Below are positions 1 to 7,300 of a stretch of DNA of 12,799 bases, piece after piece. The DNA is taken from assembly GCA_045114665.1 (NCBI GenBank), contig JBGUKW010000119.1, forward strand, positions 1 to 12,799, in the 5' to 3' direction. Under the pieces are notes generated by a model. It did no database searches. It was not told the DNA's origin and saw nothing but the letters and a program-made list of their open reading frames with translations. Position numbers and translations under genes: made by a program. This DNA is from CADAWZ01 sp045114665 (lineage in GTDB: Bacteria > Vulcanimicrobiota > CADAWZ01). Within the stretch, counting starts at the first letter, position 1, and every line of letters starts with the position of its first letter.

Positions 1-102
1 ATTTTCTATTAAATTTAAAATCTGTTTTGTCTTATCAATATAAAGATAATTATTTAAACGAATATTTTCAAAATGTTGAATACCTATAGGTAATTTTTGC
101 AT
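1..102 (-). CDS. AAA-ATPase-like / DUF1703 family protein, N-terminal fragment cut by window edge
   Basis: Only the first 34 codons are inside the window; the gene continues past position 1. The start ATG at 102-100 has a GAGG about 11 bases upstream. The visible residues read MQKLPIGIQHFENIR, then LNNYLYIDKTKQILNLIEN. The pattern LPIGIxxFExIRxxxYLYxDKT is the usual N-terminus of the AAA-ATPase-like family (PF09820), whose members normally carry a C-terminal PD-(D/E)XK nuclease-like domain (DUF1703). They are often multicopy, and their role is not established. The Walker motifs and nuclease domain would lie outside the window, so completeness cannot be judged. Family assignment rests on this short but distinctive start. 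Confidence 0.75.
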   Translation of the reverse strand, partial: MQKLPIGIQHFENIRLNNYLYIDKTKQILNLIEN

Positions 103-132
103 TTTTTTTTCAACCTCAACTTTTTAAAAACT

Positions 133-306
133 CTAAATTTTATTATGGCACAATATAACAAAAAAGGCAAATAGCAATAGAAAGAGTTCATACAGGAATT
201 TATAATAATTTATCAAATACCTTACTATAGATTCAATTTTAAAAAGTAATTTTTTTGTATGCAAAAAAGCACCTACAAAACAATTCCCAAGATTATAATT
301 TACCAT
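133..306 (-). CDS. possible small membrane protein, 57 residues
   Basis: An open frame of 57 codons starts with ATG at 306-304, seven bases after the stop of the preceding membrane-protein gene, and ends at TAG (135-133). A GGA lies about 5 bases before the ATG, with AAGGACGAG further upstream. The peptide begins MVNYNLGNCFVG, has Lys/Tyr-rich stretches, and carries one strongly hydrophobic segment at about residues 38-53 (YELFLLLFAFFVILC), as expected for a single-span membrane peptide. I recognise no family. AT-rich DNA gives frequent stops, so 57 open codons is suggestive but not conclusive, and the candidate promoter of the next gene sits in its 3' end. It may be only intergenic sequence. 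Confidence 0.35.
   Translation of the reverse strand: MVNYNLGNCFVGAFLHTKKLLFKIESIVRYLINYYKFLYELFLLLFAFFVILCHNKI
142..170 (-). promoter_or_regulatory. candidate sigma-70 promoter for the AAA-ATPase-like gene
   Basis: On the minus strand a TTGCCT (170-165, 4 of 6 to TTGACA) is followed after 17 bases by CATAAT (147-142, 5 of 6 to TATAAT). It is about 40 bases upstream of the ATG at 102. It overlaps the 3' end of the small open frame at 133-306. In AT-rich DNA such matches occur by chance, so this is a moderate call resting on the good spacing. Confidence 0.35.
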
Positions 307-313
307 GTTTCCA

Positions 314-1996
314 TTACTCGTCCTTACATTTTTTGTTTACAATAACTTTTTCCCATTTTTGATTCTTTATATCATAAGCATATACATCTTCTAATTTATA
401 TCTATCTATCCACTCTAAAACACATCTTTTATAATCTTTCGAATAAAAATTTTCCATAGAATAAGATACTTTTTCCATAATACCATAATCTTTAGGGACT
501 AATCCAGAATATCCATTTATAATTTTTAAATTATATTTATAAGCTATTTCGTGTCCAGCAACTCTATAAATTATACTATTTAAAATCTTTCTATTTTTTC
601 CTAATTGATTTATATAAGGATTTGTCAAATAAAAAACCTTACAATCTTTTGGAGGTGAAGGAATAGAATTTAAAAATGTGATCTCCTGTTCCCTTGTATA
701 TTGTGTACTTACTCCTTCTATATTTATATTTGAAACAAAAAGTAATACACAAATTATAGAAAGAACTGTTATATATTTTTTATCACCCATATTTTTTATA
801 TTTAAAAATATATTTCCACTAATAGCACAAATTATAGAAACAGGAAGTGAGAGGAGAAATAAAAAACGAGTTGGCATTCTGATAGATGTCCCAGCTATAA
901 AAAATTTATGCACAAAGTACCAAAAAGAAAAATCTGTAAATGGTATCTTGACAGGAAGTAAAAGACAAATAATCAAAGATATAAAAAGGCTTTTATACAA
1001 AACTATAGAAAATTCTTTTTCTTTCTTTTTCAAAAATATAAAAATAAAAAATGCGAAAAAAGATATTATCAAAACAAAAGAAAAACCCATTTGAATAAAT
1101 ATCATATGACAATTTTTAAATAAAGGATTTAAAGCAAAATCAAAGATTGAATTTCTTGTACAGATATAACTAAAAAAATTTCCTAAAAGTTGTAATACAT
1201 GCGAATAATCCCTATTACCAGCCATTTTCAATACAGGAAGTTCAGCCATTAAAAATGGAATCATCAACAAAACAGCAAAACAAATATAACCAATTATATC
1301 ATATCCAAACTTTTTTATAGTATCTTTTATATCTATTTTATTTATCATAAACAAAATAGAACTTACTAATAGAAAAACAAATATAAATAATGCTGAGAAA
1401 AAGAAAATATACCAAGCAGTGTATAATACAAGTATCACAACAAAAATTGCCGAATACATATAAATATTTTTCTTCAAGCGATCATCTACATTTTGGATAG
1501 CTCTTACAAAAAATATTAAAAACAGTGGTATAAAATTAGTAACATTTAGTTGAGGGTGAAAAAATTGATTTGCACAAGTACAAGAAAAAGAAAATGCAGA
1601 TGTCCCAAAAAATGACCAAAAATAATCAAGTTTTAATACTTTGCTTAAAAAATAAAATAGAGTAAATACTCCTAAAAAGTGAACTAAAATTAAAGTTATT
1701 TTGTAGGATATGAACATATCAAATCCACAAAAGCGGAAAAATGAATGAATTATGCCATATCCAAGAAACATATCTGAATATGCCAATGTATTTTCTGCAG
1801 GATAGAATATTCCCAAATCATTTATCTTTTCAAGTCCTTGTAAAAAACGATACCAATGCTCTGTTATAAGCATTGTAAGGCGTGCATCTCCAAAATCTCC
1901 AAATAAACAACCATTAAATAGGACATTTCTGAAAAAGAAAATTTCACAAAGTAAAAGAATGAATGTAAATATATAAAATTTTTTGTCAACTTTCAT
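314..1996 (-). CDS. polytopic membrane protein, GT-C / YfhO-like glycosyltransferase type
   Basis: 560 residues with about 11-12 hydrophobic spans over residues 8-425 and a short soluble C-terminal part (about 430-560). Near the end of the first extracytoplasmic loop is LFGDFGDARL (31-40), followed by H47 and an FYP at 64-66. An acidic motif after the first membrane span plus a downstream FYP is typical of GT-C-fold glycosyltransferases and YfhO/DUF6044-type proteins, which transfer sugars from polyprenyl-phosphate donors on the outer face of the cytoplasmic membrane. Asp34 or Asp37 would be the candidate catalytic residue. Start ATG at 1996; no strong Shine-Dalgarno is visible. A weak TATAAA (2032-2027) lies upstream, so this gene may have its own promoter in the 71-base gap after the acetyltransferase gene. 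Donor and acceptor are unknown. Confidence 0.6.
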   Translation of the reverse strand: MKVDKKFYIFTFILLLCEIFFFRNVLFNGCLFGDFGDARLTMLITEHWYRFLQGLEKINDLGIFYPAENTLAYSDMFLGYGIIHSFFRFCGFDMFISYKITLILVHFLGVFTLFYFLSKVLKLDYFWSFFGTSAFSFSCTCANQFFHPQLNVTNFIPLFLIFFVRAIQNVDDRLKKNIYMYSAIFVVILVLYTAWYIFFFSALFIFVFLLVSSILFMINKIDIKDTIKKFGYDIIGYICFAVLLMIPFLMAELPVLKMAGNRDYSHVLQLLGNFFSYICTRNSIFDFALNPLFKNCHMIFIQMGFSFVLIISFFAFFIFIFLKKKEKEFSIVLYKSLFISLIICLLLPVKIPFTDFSFWYFVHKFFIAGTSIRMPTRFLFLLSLPVSIICAISGNIFLNIKNMGDKKYITVLSIICVLLFVSNINIEGVSTQYTREQEITFLNSIPSPPKDCKVFYLTNPYINQLGKNRKILNSIIYRVAGHEIAYKYNLKIINGYSGLVPKDYGIMEKVSYSMENFYSKDYKRCVLEWIDRYKLEDVYAYDIKNQKWEKVIVNKKCKDE

Positions 1997-2067
1997 AATA
2001 AATTTTAAAGTCCGTTTTATTAAAAATTTATATGGTGTGTACTATGTTATAGCACAAGTCATTAAGT

Positions 2068-2607
2068 TTACCCCATAGTTTTCTTTATCTTATATGTTAA
2101 AACCCCATTTTCTATATTGTATAATCTAAACTCACATTTTTCAATCATTTTTTGTGAAAATACATTGAAATCTTCAATCAAAGCCATTACTTCTTCTGCC
2201 CCATTATCAAAAGCCCAAGATGTCATAGCTTTTACAGCTTCAGAACCATAACCCAAATTTCTAAATTCTTCTTGAATTATGTAAGCAATTTCAGGACAAT
2301 ATCCATTTTCTTTACAAGGAGAGCAATAAAAAGCCCCTCCTCCTATTATTCTATTCTTTTCTTTTAAAACAAATTCCCAATTTGTAAACCATTTTTCAAA
2401 TCCTATATTTTCTTCAACAAGTGAAATCATATTTTTTAATGATTCAATAGTCAAAGGATTCTCATTTTCAAGAGGAATACTAACTGGAAATAAATTTAAT
2501 GCCTCTTCCATTGTTCGCCTACCATTTAGACATTTTTTTAAGTAATCAAGAGGAAGAGGCACCAAGAAAAGATTTTTAGTTTCAAGTCTAAAAATTTCTT
2601 TAATCAT
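2068..2607 (-). CDS. GNAT-family N-acetyltransferase (RimJ/RimL type)
   Basis: 179 residues, the usual size for a single GNAT domain. It begins with the RimJ/RimL-like pattern LETKNLFLVPLPLDYLKKCL (residues 8-27). The acetyl-CoA pyrophosphate-binding motif A is visible as EEFRNLGYGSEAVKAM (113-128), matching the Q/R-x-x-G-x-G/A consensus at R116-G119-G121. The region before it (PEIAYII) and the later EDFNVFSQKMIEKCEF follow the beta4 / motif B arrangement of the family. The substrate (protein N-terminus or small molecule) cannot be read. It starts three bases after the stop of the metalloprotease gene, with only a weak TAAGAA upstream, so it is probably translated from the same message by coupling. 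Confidence 0.85.
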   Translation of the reverse strand: MIKEIFRLETKNLFLVPLPLDYLKKCLNGRRTMEEALNLFPVSIPLENENPLTIESLKNMISLVEENIGFEKWFTNWEFVLKEKNRIIGGGAFYCSPCKENGYCPEIAYIIQEEFRNLGYGSEAVKAMTSWAFDNGAEEVMALIEDFNVFSQKMIEKCEFRLYNIENGVLTYKIKKTMG

Positions 2608-2610
2608 TTC

Positions 2611-3210
2611 TTATTTATCTTCATATCTATAAGTAGTCTTTACATATTGTTTAACAGAATCAATACCACCTTTTTTATAAAGTTCCATTAAATGTTGAAC
2701 AACCTTATATTCTATCGGGTCTCTAACAGAACTTTCATATAAAATTCTCCCTGCTTTTCTTCTATTTCCAAGAGCCATACAGGACATAAATTCCATCCAT
2801 TTTGAAAGCCCTTCATTTACCGATCTATCTTGTGGAGGACAATTTGAAGAATTCCAAGCATGTGTCAATTCATGCACAGCAGCTGTATAAAAATCAATAG
2901 CAGTAGCTCCTTTTGGCATAAATATTAATTCTGGTCCCATGGGTCTATAAAAAGCAAATACATTTTCTCCTGAACGCCCACCATTTGAAGCATGAACTTT
3001 TATATGTTCGGGTTCTTCAAAACGCATATATATATCTCTACCAACATCCATCTTCATCTGTTTTATATAGTCAACAGCTTTTTGATATAAAATTTTTGCT
3101 TCAGCTTCATCATTTATAATTTTATTCCAATCATATTCTTCTGCAAAAACAGATGAAAAGAAAGAGAAAATAATAATAGCTGTTAAAAATAAAAAAACTA
3201 ATTTTTTCAT
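2611..3210 (-). CDS. secreted zinc metalloprotease-like protein (gluzincin, DA1-like)
   Basis: 199 residues. Residues 1-23 form a signal peptide (Lys-Lys, then hydrophobic core, with a likely cleavage after SVFA-23), and no lipobox is present. The core motif is HELTHAWN at 113-120, an HExxH zinc site with catalytic Glu114. It is followed by NEG at 132-134, where Glu133 is a good third zinc ligand, and WMEF at 138-141. HELxHAW...EG spacing resembles the peptidase domain of bacterial DA1-like proteins. The mature protein is small, about 176 residues, and would act outside the cytoplasm. The ATG at 3210 is preceded by a very strong Shine-Dalgarno (GGGGGAGGGG). It follows the lipoprotein gene by 56 bases. 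The target is unknown; adjacency to the exporter genes suggests processing of an exported or envelope protein, which is inference. Confidence 0.7.
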   Translation of the reverse strand: MKKLVFLFLTAIIIFSFFSSVFAEEYDWNKIINDEAEAKILYQKAVDYIKQMKMDVGRDIYMRFEEPEHIKVHASNGGRSGENVFAFYRPMGPELIFMPKGATAIDFYTAAVHELTHAWNSSNCPPQDRSVNEGLSKWMEFMSCMALGNRRKAGRILYESSVRDPIEYKVVQHLMELYKKGGIDSVKQYVKTTYRYEDK

Positions 3211-3225
3211 GTTTTCCCCTCCCCC
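3211..3225 (-). promoter_or_regulatory. strong Shine-Dalgarno of the metalloprotease gene
   Basis: GGGGGAGGGG at 3225-3216 with a 5-base spacer to the ATG at 3210. This fixes the start codon and implies efficient independent initiation rather than coupling to the lipoprotein gene 56 bases upstream. Confidence 0.7.
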
Positions 3226-3266
3226 TACTTTTTATAGAATTTATTAAGTCGGCTGTTAAATAATAT

Positions 3267-3872
3267 TTACTGTTTTGAAAATGTCTTAGCAATATTTTTT
3301 ATTTTATCCTTTGCTGTTGTGTTATCTGAATCAAACTCCCATAATGTCATATATGCTGTTTCATTATTATTTGCAAGAATACCATAAATCAAAAAATTCT
3401 TTTGTTCTTGTTTTGAATGTGCAGAAATAATAAAGAAAGGATAATCAGTATATTTATCAGATTCAACAGATTCAACTTCAAGTTTCTGTGAAATACTTTT
3501 TAAAAGATTTTGAGCGTATCCACCAAATTCCTGGATACTTATATTTTTGCCAAATTCATTTTCCGAAAATTCAACTTTTATATTTTCAGCTTTATTTATA
3601 TAAATAGGTTTACTTGCAGATGTATCAACAACAAAATCAATAGGCAAAATAAATCCATAACCACCTGGACGAACAACTAATCCTTCTTTTAATTTAGATT
3701 CATTTGTTGCATTAGCTGTTAAATCGTCTTTTTTAGTATCTTTTGACTGTGTTTCAGATGTTTTTACATTATTTTTACCCTTTACATCTTCTTTTTTTTC
3801 AAAACAACCTGTCAAAAAGAAAAGAGAAAGAAAAATAGCAAAAATAGAAATAAAAAATTTTGAATTATACAA
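3267..3872 (-). CDS. small lipoprotein, possibly PsbP/DUF1795-like fold
   Basis: 201 residues. A hydrophobic signal sequence (about 6-20) ends in the lipobox L20-T-G-C23, so Cys23 should be lipidated and the protein anchored outside the cytoplasm. A Lys/Glu/Thr-rich linker (24-65) follows, then a compact domain from about 66 on (LVVRPGGYGFILPIDFVV...), ending in an amphipathic helix (AKDKIKNIAKTFSKQ). The 'G..F.LP..' opening, long beta-rich middle and final helix with F recall PsbP/Mog1-type (DUF1795) lipoproteins, but that is only a resemblance. The start codon is TTG at 3872; GAAAGGAAGTGA just upstream overlaps the end of the DUF4340 gene, and no ATG lies within the signal sequence. The four-base gap to that gene indicates translational coupling and membership of the ABC operon. 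Confidence 0.75.
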   Translation of the reverse strand: MYNSKFFISIFAIFLSLFFLTGCFEKKEDVKGKNNVKTSETQSKDTKKDDLTANATNESKLKEGLVVRPGGYGFILPIDFVVDTSASKPIYINKAENIKVEFSENEFGKNISIQEFGGYAQNLLKSISQKLEVESVESDKYTDYPFFIISAHSKQEQKNFLIYGILANNNETAYMTLWEFDSDNTTAKDKIKNIAKTFSKQ

Positions 3873-3876
3873 AAAA

Positions 3877-5163
3877 TCACTTCCTTTCAGAATCTTTTAA
3901 AATAATATCGACTATTTTTAAAAGTTTACTTTCCTCTATCTTATAAATAGAAGAATCAATTTTTAAAACATATTCAGGTTCTTTATCTTTTCCCATCTTT
4001 CTTAAAATAGAAAATTCTTTTACTTTCTTATCGTTTTTTCCAAAAAATGTGAGATCTATGTTCTCAGCGTTTGGAAAATCTTTAACCTTTTCTGTCCAAG
4101 CAATTTTTTCAAGTTCCCAAAAGAGTGAATTTAAACTCTGTATTTCTATATTACCTACAACCCATTTATCATCTTTTCTACTACAAATAATATTTTTATC
4201 TTTTGTCTTTATTTCTACTTTTTCAACATCATGAGAGTGAATATGGAAAAGATGTCTCTCTTCAAATTTTTCAGCATTAATTCCAAAAAATAAATCGGCA
4301 TTTTCCTTTTTTATTTTCATCATTTCAAAAGTTGGAGTTCTCACACAATCATAAAATTTATCTTCTGATCCTATTACATAAAGTCCAGAATCATCAAAAT
4401 CCACATATTGAATTTTTATAAATTGTGTCGCCTTCTTTAAAATATCTGAATTTTCATTTGAATACTTCATTTTTTCTGTTTCAAGAGAAGAAAGTGCCTG
4501 AAGAAAAGTTGATATTTTTTCAGGATCAGCTTTTTTGTTTCCAACAAACCAAGTTTCATCATTTTTACAAGTAATTTTAAAAGATTTTTGTAAATTTTTA
4601 ATTTCTATAGATTTTACTTGATCCATTTTTACAGGCAAAGCTCCTAAGTCAACAAATCCAGAAGAAGGCTTTTCAAGATCTGTTATTCCTATACCACTGA
4701 CAGTAAAAACATTTACAGAATCACCTTTTTTGGCATATAGAGAACTGCCAGTATAAGTTCTATTTCCAAGTTCTAAAGTCTCTTCTTTTGAATCATCAGA
4801 AAAAAGAGTTATCAACATATTTGGTGGCTGAAGACCAAAATCTTTCAAATTTACATCTTCTTTAATTTCAGATTCTTTCGAAAGTCCAGCCAATAAATAG
4901 ATATTATTTTCAAAATCCCATTCTTTTATCAAATGTTTTGAAGGAGAAGTCATTACCCAACGCCCTTTTTGTTTTTCAAATTGAACAACAGTTTTTCTAC
5001 GGGCTATACTAACTCTATTCAATTTTTTAGAATCTATAGAAAACACAGATTTAGACTGTGTTTCATTTATTTTTTCTTTTGTTTTCTTTATCTCTCCCAA
5101 CATATAAACACTAACTAAAATCAATGCAATTATTGCGAGAGTTAATGTCAATTTACTATTCAT
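3877..5163 (-). CDS. DUF4340 domain-containing membrane-anchored protein
   Basis: 428 residues. One N-terminal transmembrane segment (about 5-25) is followed by a large extracytoplasmic region. The beginning of that region shows the DUF4340 style: 'VSIARRKTVVQFEKQKGRW' (51-69), then KEWDFENNIYLLAGLSKESEI and 'FGLQPPNMLITLF'. Similar strand-rich segments with KDDKWVVGN (about 330) suggest a second copy of the fold in the C-terminal half. DUF4340 proteins have no known activity but are regularly encoded directly after GldG-like proteins in gliding-type ABC cassettes, as here. The gap to the GldG-like gene is two bases and no good Shine-Dalgarno is visible, so translation is probably coupled. 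It ends in TGA, four bases before the lipoprotein start. Confidence 0.85.
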   Translation of the reverse strand: MNSKLTLTLAIIALILVSVYMLGEIKKTKEKINETQSKSVFSIDSKKLNRVSIARRKTVVQFEKQKGRWVMTSPSKHLIKEWDFENNIYLLAGLSKESEIKEDVNLKDFGLQPPNMLITLFSDDSKEETLELGNRTYTGSSLYAKKGDSVNVFTVSGIGITDLEKPSSGFVDLGALPVKMDQVKSIEIKNLQKSFKITCKNDETWFVGNKKADPEKISTFLQALSSLETEKMKYSNENSDILKKATQFIKIQYVDFDDSGLYVIGSEDKFYDCVRTPTFEMMKIKKENADLFFGINAEKFEERHLFHIHSHDVEKVEIKTKDKNIICSRKDDKWVVGNIEIQSLNSLFWELEKIAWTEKVKDFPNAENIDLTFFGKNDKKVKEFSILRKMGKDKEPEYVLKIDSSIYKIEESKLLKIVDIILKDSERK

Positions 5164-5165
5164 AA

Positions 5166-6509
5166 TTATTTTCTGCCTGCTATCTTTTTTGCAACTCTAA
5201 ATGAGAACCAAAGCCCCATAATCAAAACAGGGAACATTATAACTATTTTAAACATAAATTGTGCAGATTCTTTTGGAGTTAAATTCAATGGTTCAAAAAT
5301 TTCATCTTTTGGTCTAATTGCAATAAGATTTTTTTCACCTGTCAACCAAGCGACTGAATTTAACAAAAGATTTAAATTTTGACCATTTGAAATTATTGTT
5401 CTTCCTGCCATTAAAGAACTTCCTAAAATAACAAGTCTTTCTAATTTATCTGTTCCCTTTACATGTCGTTCAACTGTAAGTCCAACAGTATAACTCTTTT
5501 CTTCTTCTGCATTTTTTTCTTTTGAATCTTTTAAAATACATTGACTTGTTGTATTTATAACAGGAAGAACATCTATTCCCTCAATTTGTTCTTTATATCT
5601 AAATGCAGAAGTTAAAGGCATAAAATACATATCTTTCAAATTTTGAAATCCCTTTGTTATATCAGAATCTGTTACTGCCAATATCACTGCAATAGAAGGC
5701 TCAACTCCAAGCATACTGCTTGATTTATCATACACATAACCATCTTCAAATTCAAAACCATACTTATTAAAGAAATTTTTATTTTCTTTTGGAAACTCAT
5801 TTCCTGTCAATATCAAAGCTCTTCCGCCATTTTTCAAATAATTTTCTATAATCTCTATTTCTTTTGGAAAATATTTAGAAGTAGGACCAGCTATTACAAT
5901 CATAGAAGCATCCTCTGGGATTTTTCCAGTTTCTTTTAAAAGAAGTGGGATTACCTTATATACTTCTTTTTCAAGTGATTCTTTTAAAAGTGCCAATGAT
6001 TTCATATCTGTTTTTTGATTGTCATCAATAGTAGCTTCTCCATGTCCTGACAAAACATAGATATTTTTTTCTTTAACAGAAAGTGAACGAGCTATTGCAT
6101 TTGTTACATTTTCTTCTGTTGGATCAGATATTCTCTCTCTTTTCCCACCTTCTGCTTCAATATAAAGACTTGGATCAGAAGTTACCCCAAATTCTTGAGC
6201 CTTCTGAGGGGATTTAGCAGGATCATAAGTAACATATTTAAAATTTTTTCCTGCTTTTTCATACATGGAAAGAAGGTCTTCTATTGATTTCTTTTTGCTT
6301 AGTTGTTCCGTAAACAGATAGGCATTAACTGGCTTTTGTAATTTTTTGACAATATCTGTACTCTGCTGTGAAAGTGTATTTACCTTATTTTTAGTCAAAT
6401 CCCATCTTTTTGAATATTGATATGAAATCATCATTGAAATAACAACTATTGCAATTACGATTATTTGTGATACTATAGAATTTAATTCATATTTAACAGA
6501 CCTTTTCAT
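5166..6509 (-). CDS. GldG-like ABC transporter auxiliary protein
   Basis: 447 residues from the chosen ATG at 6509. A transmembrane segment at about 12-30 is followed by RWDLTKNKVNTLSQQS (35-50), the family's conserved 'DLT..k...LS' stretch, then an extracytoplasmic domain containing YVLSGHGEA (151-159), the GHGE signature of the ABC_transp_aux / GldG family (PF09822). A second hydrophobic segment (about 420-438) precedes a basic C-terminus, so both ends should be cytoplasmic. Such proteins accompany an ABC-2 permease and ATPase; in Bacteroidetes the related GldG is needed for gliding and type IX secretion, but outside that phylum the role is unknown. An upstream in-frame TTG at 6524 was not chosen because it lies inside the Shine-Dalgarno region. 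The gene begins two bases after the permease stop. Confidence 0.85.
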   Translation of the reverse strand: MKRSVKYELNSIVSQIIVIAIVVISMMISYQYSKRWDLTKNKVNTLSQQSTDIVKKLQKPVNAYLFTEQLSKKKSIEDLLSMYEKAGKNFKYVTYDPAKSPQKAQEFGVTSDPSLYIEAEGGKRERISDPTEENVTNAIARSLSVKEKNIYVLSGHGEATIDDNQKTDMKSLALLKESLEKEVYKVIPLLLKETGKIPEDASMIVIAGPTSKYFPKEIEIIENYLKNGGRALILTGNEFPKENKNFFNKYGFEFEDGYVYDKSSSMLGVEPSIAVILAVTDSDITKGFQNLKDMYFMPLTSAFRYKEQIEGIDVLPVINTTSQCILKDSKEKNAEEEKSYTVGLTVERHVKGTDKLERLVILGSSLMAGRTIISNGQNLNLLLNSVAWLTGEKNLIAIRPKDEIFEPLNLTPKESAQFMFKIVIMFPVLIMGLWFSFRVAKKIAGRK

Positions 6510-6511
6510 AA

Positions 6512-7282
6512 CTATCCCCTCCAATTCCTTGAAGAAAGATTAGAATATGTAAAATAAAGAAATATTACAGACAAACCGATAAAATACAAGACAGAATTTA
6601 AATCAATAACGCCTTTCGTAAACATTTCCATATTTCCAGAAAAAGAAAGAGCTGTTAAAACATCTTTTATATTTCCAGTAAGCATACTTGCAGGGGCACC
6701 AATTATCCAAAATGCCATAATCACAAAAATAGTTAAACCACAAGCTATAATCTGTTTGTCAGTTATCGAAGATGCCCAAATTCCTATTGAAATTCCTGCA
6801 ATACAGGCAAGAATAACTCCAAGATAACCTGTGAATAAATATCCCAAATCCATATGTGGCATTTTTGCACTCAAAAACAATGGAAAAACAGCAGAAATCA
6901 AAATACCAGGAAGAATAGCTAAAAAACAGCTAAAATATTTTCCAAATATCAAATCAAGTTCTGTTAAAGGATAAGTAAATAAAACTTCAAGTGTTCCATT
7001 TTTCTTTTCTTCTGCAAATAAGTGCATTGTCATAACAGGAACAACAAAAAAAAGTAGAACAAAAGCGACAGTTCCAGGCAATGAAGCAAGTATTGCAGTA
7101 TTAAAATTCAATTTCATACCCATTCCAGCTGGAGCTCCTGCCATAACTTGACTTTGTTCAGCATAAAACATAACTCTCCAATAAAATAAAAATCCACAAA
7201 TCAATAAAAGAAATGAAGCTGTCAAATAGGCAGTTATGGATTTAAAATAACTGTCTAATTCTCTTTTCAAGACCGCAAACAT
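6512..7282 (-). CDS. ABC-2 family transporter permease (GldF-like)
   Basis: 256 residues from ATG 7282. Six hydrophobic spans are visible at about 16-36, 68-89, 115-139, 148-171, 177-196 and 229-247. Between spans 2 and 3 lies the family signature MHLFAEEKKNGTLEVLFTYP (86-105), the cytoplasmic coupling region of ABC-2 permeases of the GldF/NosY class. The protein starts with FAVLKRELDSYFKSITAYL, also typical for these permeases. It should dimerise and pair with the ATPase encoded just upstream. Substrate is unknown. An upstream in-frame TTG (7303) overlaps the ATPase stop codon, but AAAGGTGG at 7300-7293 fits the internal ATG better, with a ten-base spacer. The 17-base gap from the ATPase gene and two-base gap to the GldG-like gene indicate one transcript. 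Confidence 0.88.
   Translation of the reverse strand: MFAVLKRELDSYFKSITAYLTASFLLLICGFLFYWRVMFYAEQSQVMAGAPAGMGMKLNFNTAILASLPGTVAFVLLFFVVPVMTMHLFAEEKKNGTLEVLFTYPLTELDLIFGKYFSCFLAILPGILISAVFPLFLSAKMPHMDLGYLFTGYLGVILACIAGISIGIWASSITDKQIIACGLTIFVIMAFWIIGAPASMLTGNIKDVLTALSFSGNMEMFTKGVIDLNSVLYFIGLSVIFLYFTYSNLSSRNWRG
6516..6522 (-). promoter_or_regulatory. Shine-Dalgarno that sets the GldG-like start at 6509
   Basis: GGAGGGG at 6522-6516, six bases before ATG 6509. It lies inside the last codons of the permease gene. It removes the apparent 13-base overlap that results if the upstream in-frame TTG (6524) is taken as start. Confidence 0.75.
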
Positions 7283-7292
7283 TTTTAAAATT

Positions 7293-7300
7293 CCACCTTT
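7293..7300 (-). promoter_or_regulatory. Shine-Dalgarno that sets the permease start at 7282
   Basis: AAAGGTGG at 7300-7293 followed by an A/T-only spacer of ten bases to ATG 7282. It favours the ATG over the in-frame TTG at 7303, which would overlap the ATPase stop and has no ribosome binding site of its own that I can see. Confidence 0.6.

Noticed and set aside
251..268. TTTTTTG-TATG-CAAAAAA hairpin downstream of the GT-C-like gene
   Set aside because: The stem is almost only A/T with no G/C core, and it lies inside the possible 57-residue frame; not credible as a terminator.
678..1094. Plus-strand open frame of 138 codons
   Set aside because: It lies wholly inside the minus-strand GT-C-like gene, encodes low-complexity Lys/Ile/Phe-rich protein and has no recognisable family; it is a shadow.
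2041..2065. TAGCACAAGTCATTAAG, similar to the repeat end TAGCACAACGAGTTAA
   Set aside because: Only about 12 of 16 bases agree, and none of the internal blocks of the element is nearby.
3244..3262. AAGTCGGCTGTTAAATA, similar to the shared block AAGTCGATCGGCTCTGTTTAGAAT
   Set aside because: The match needs gaps and is too short to separate from chance in AT-rich DNA.
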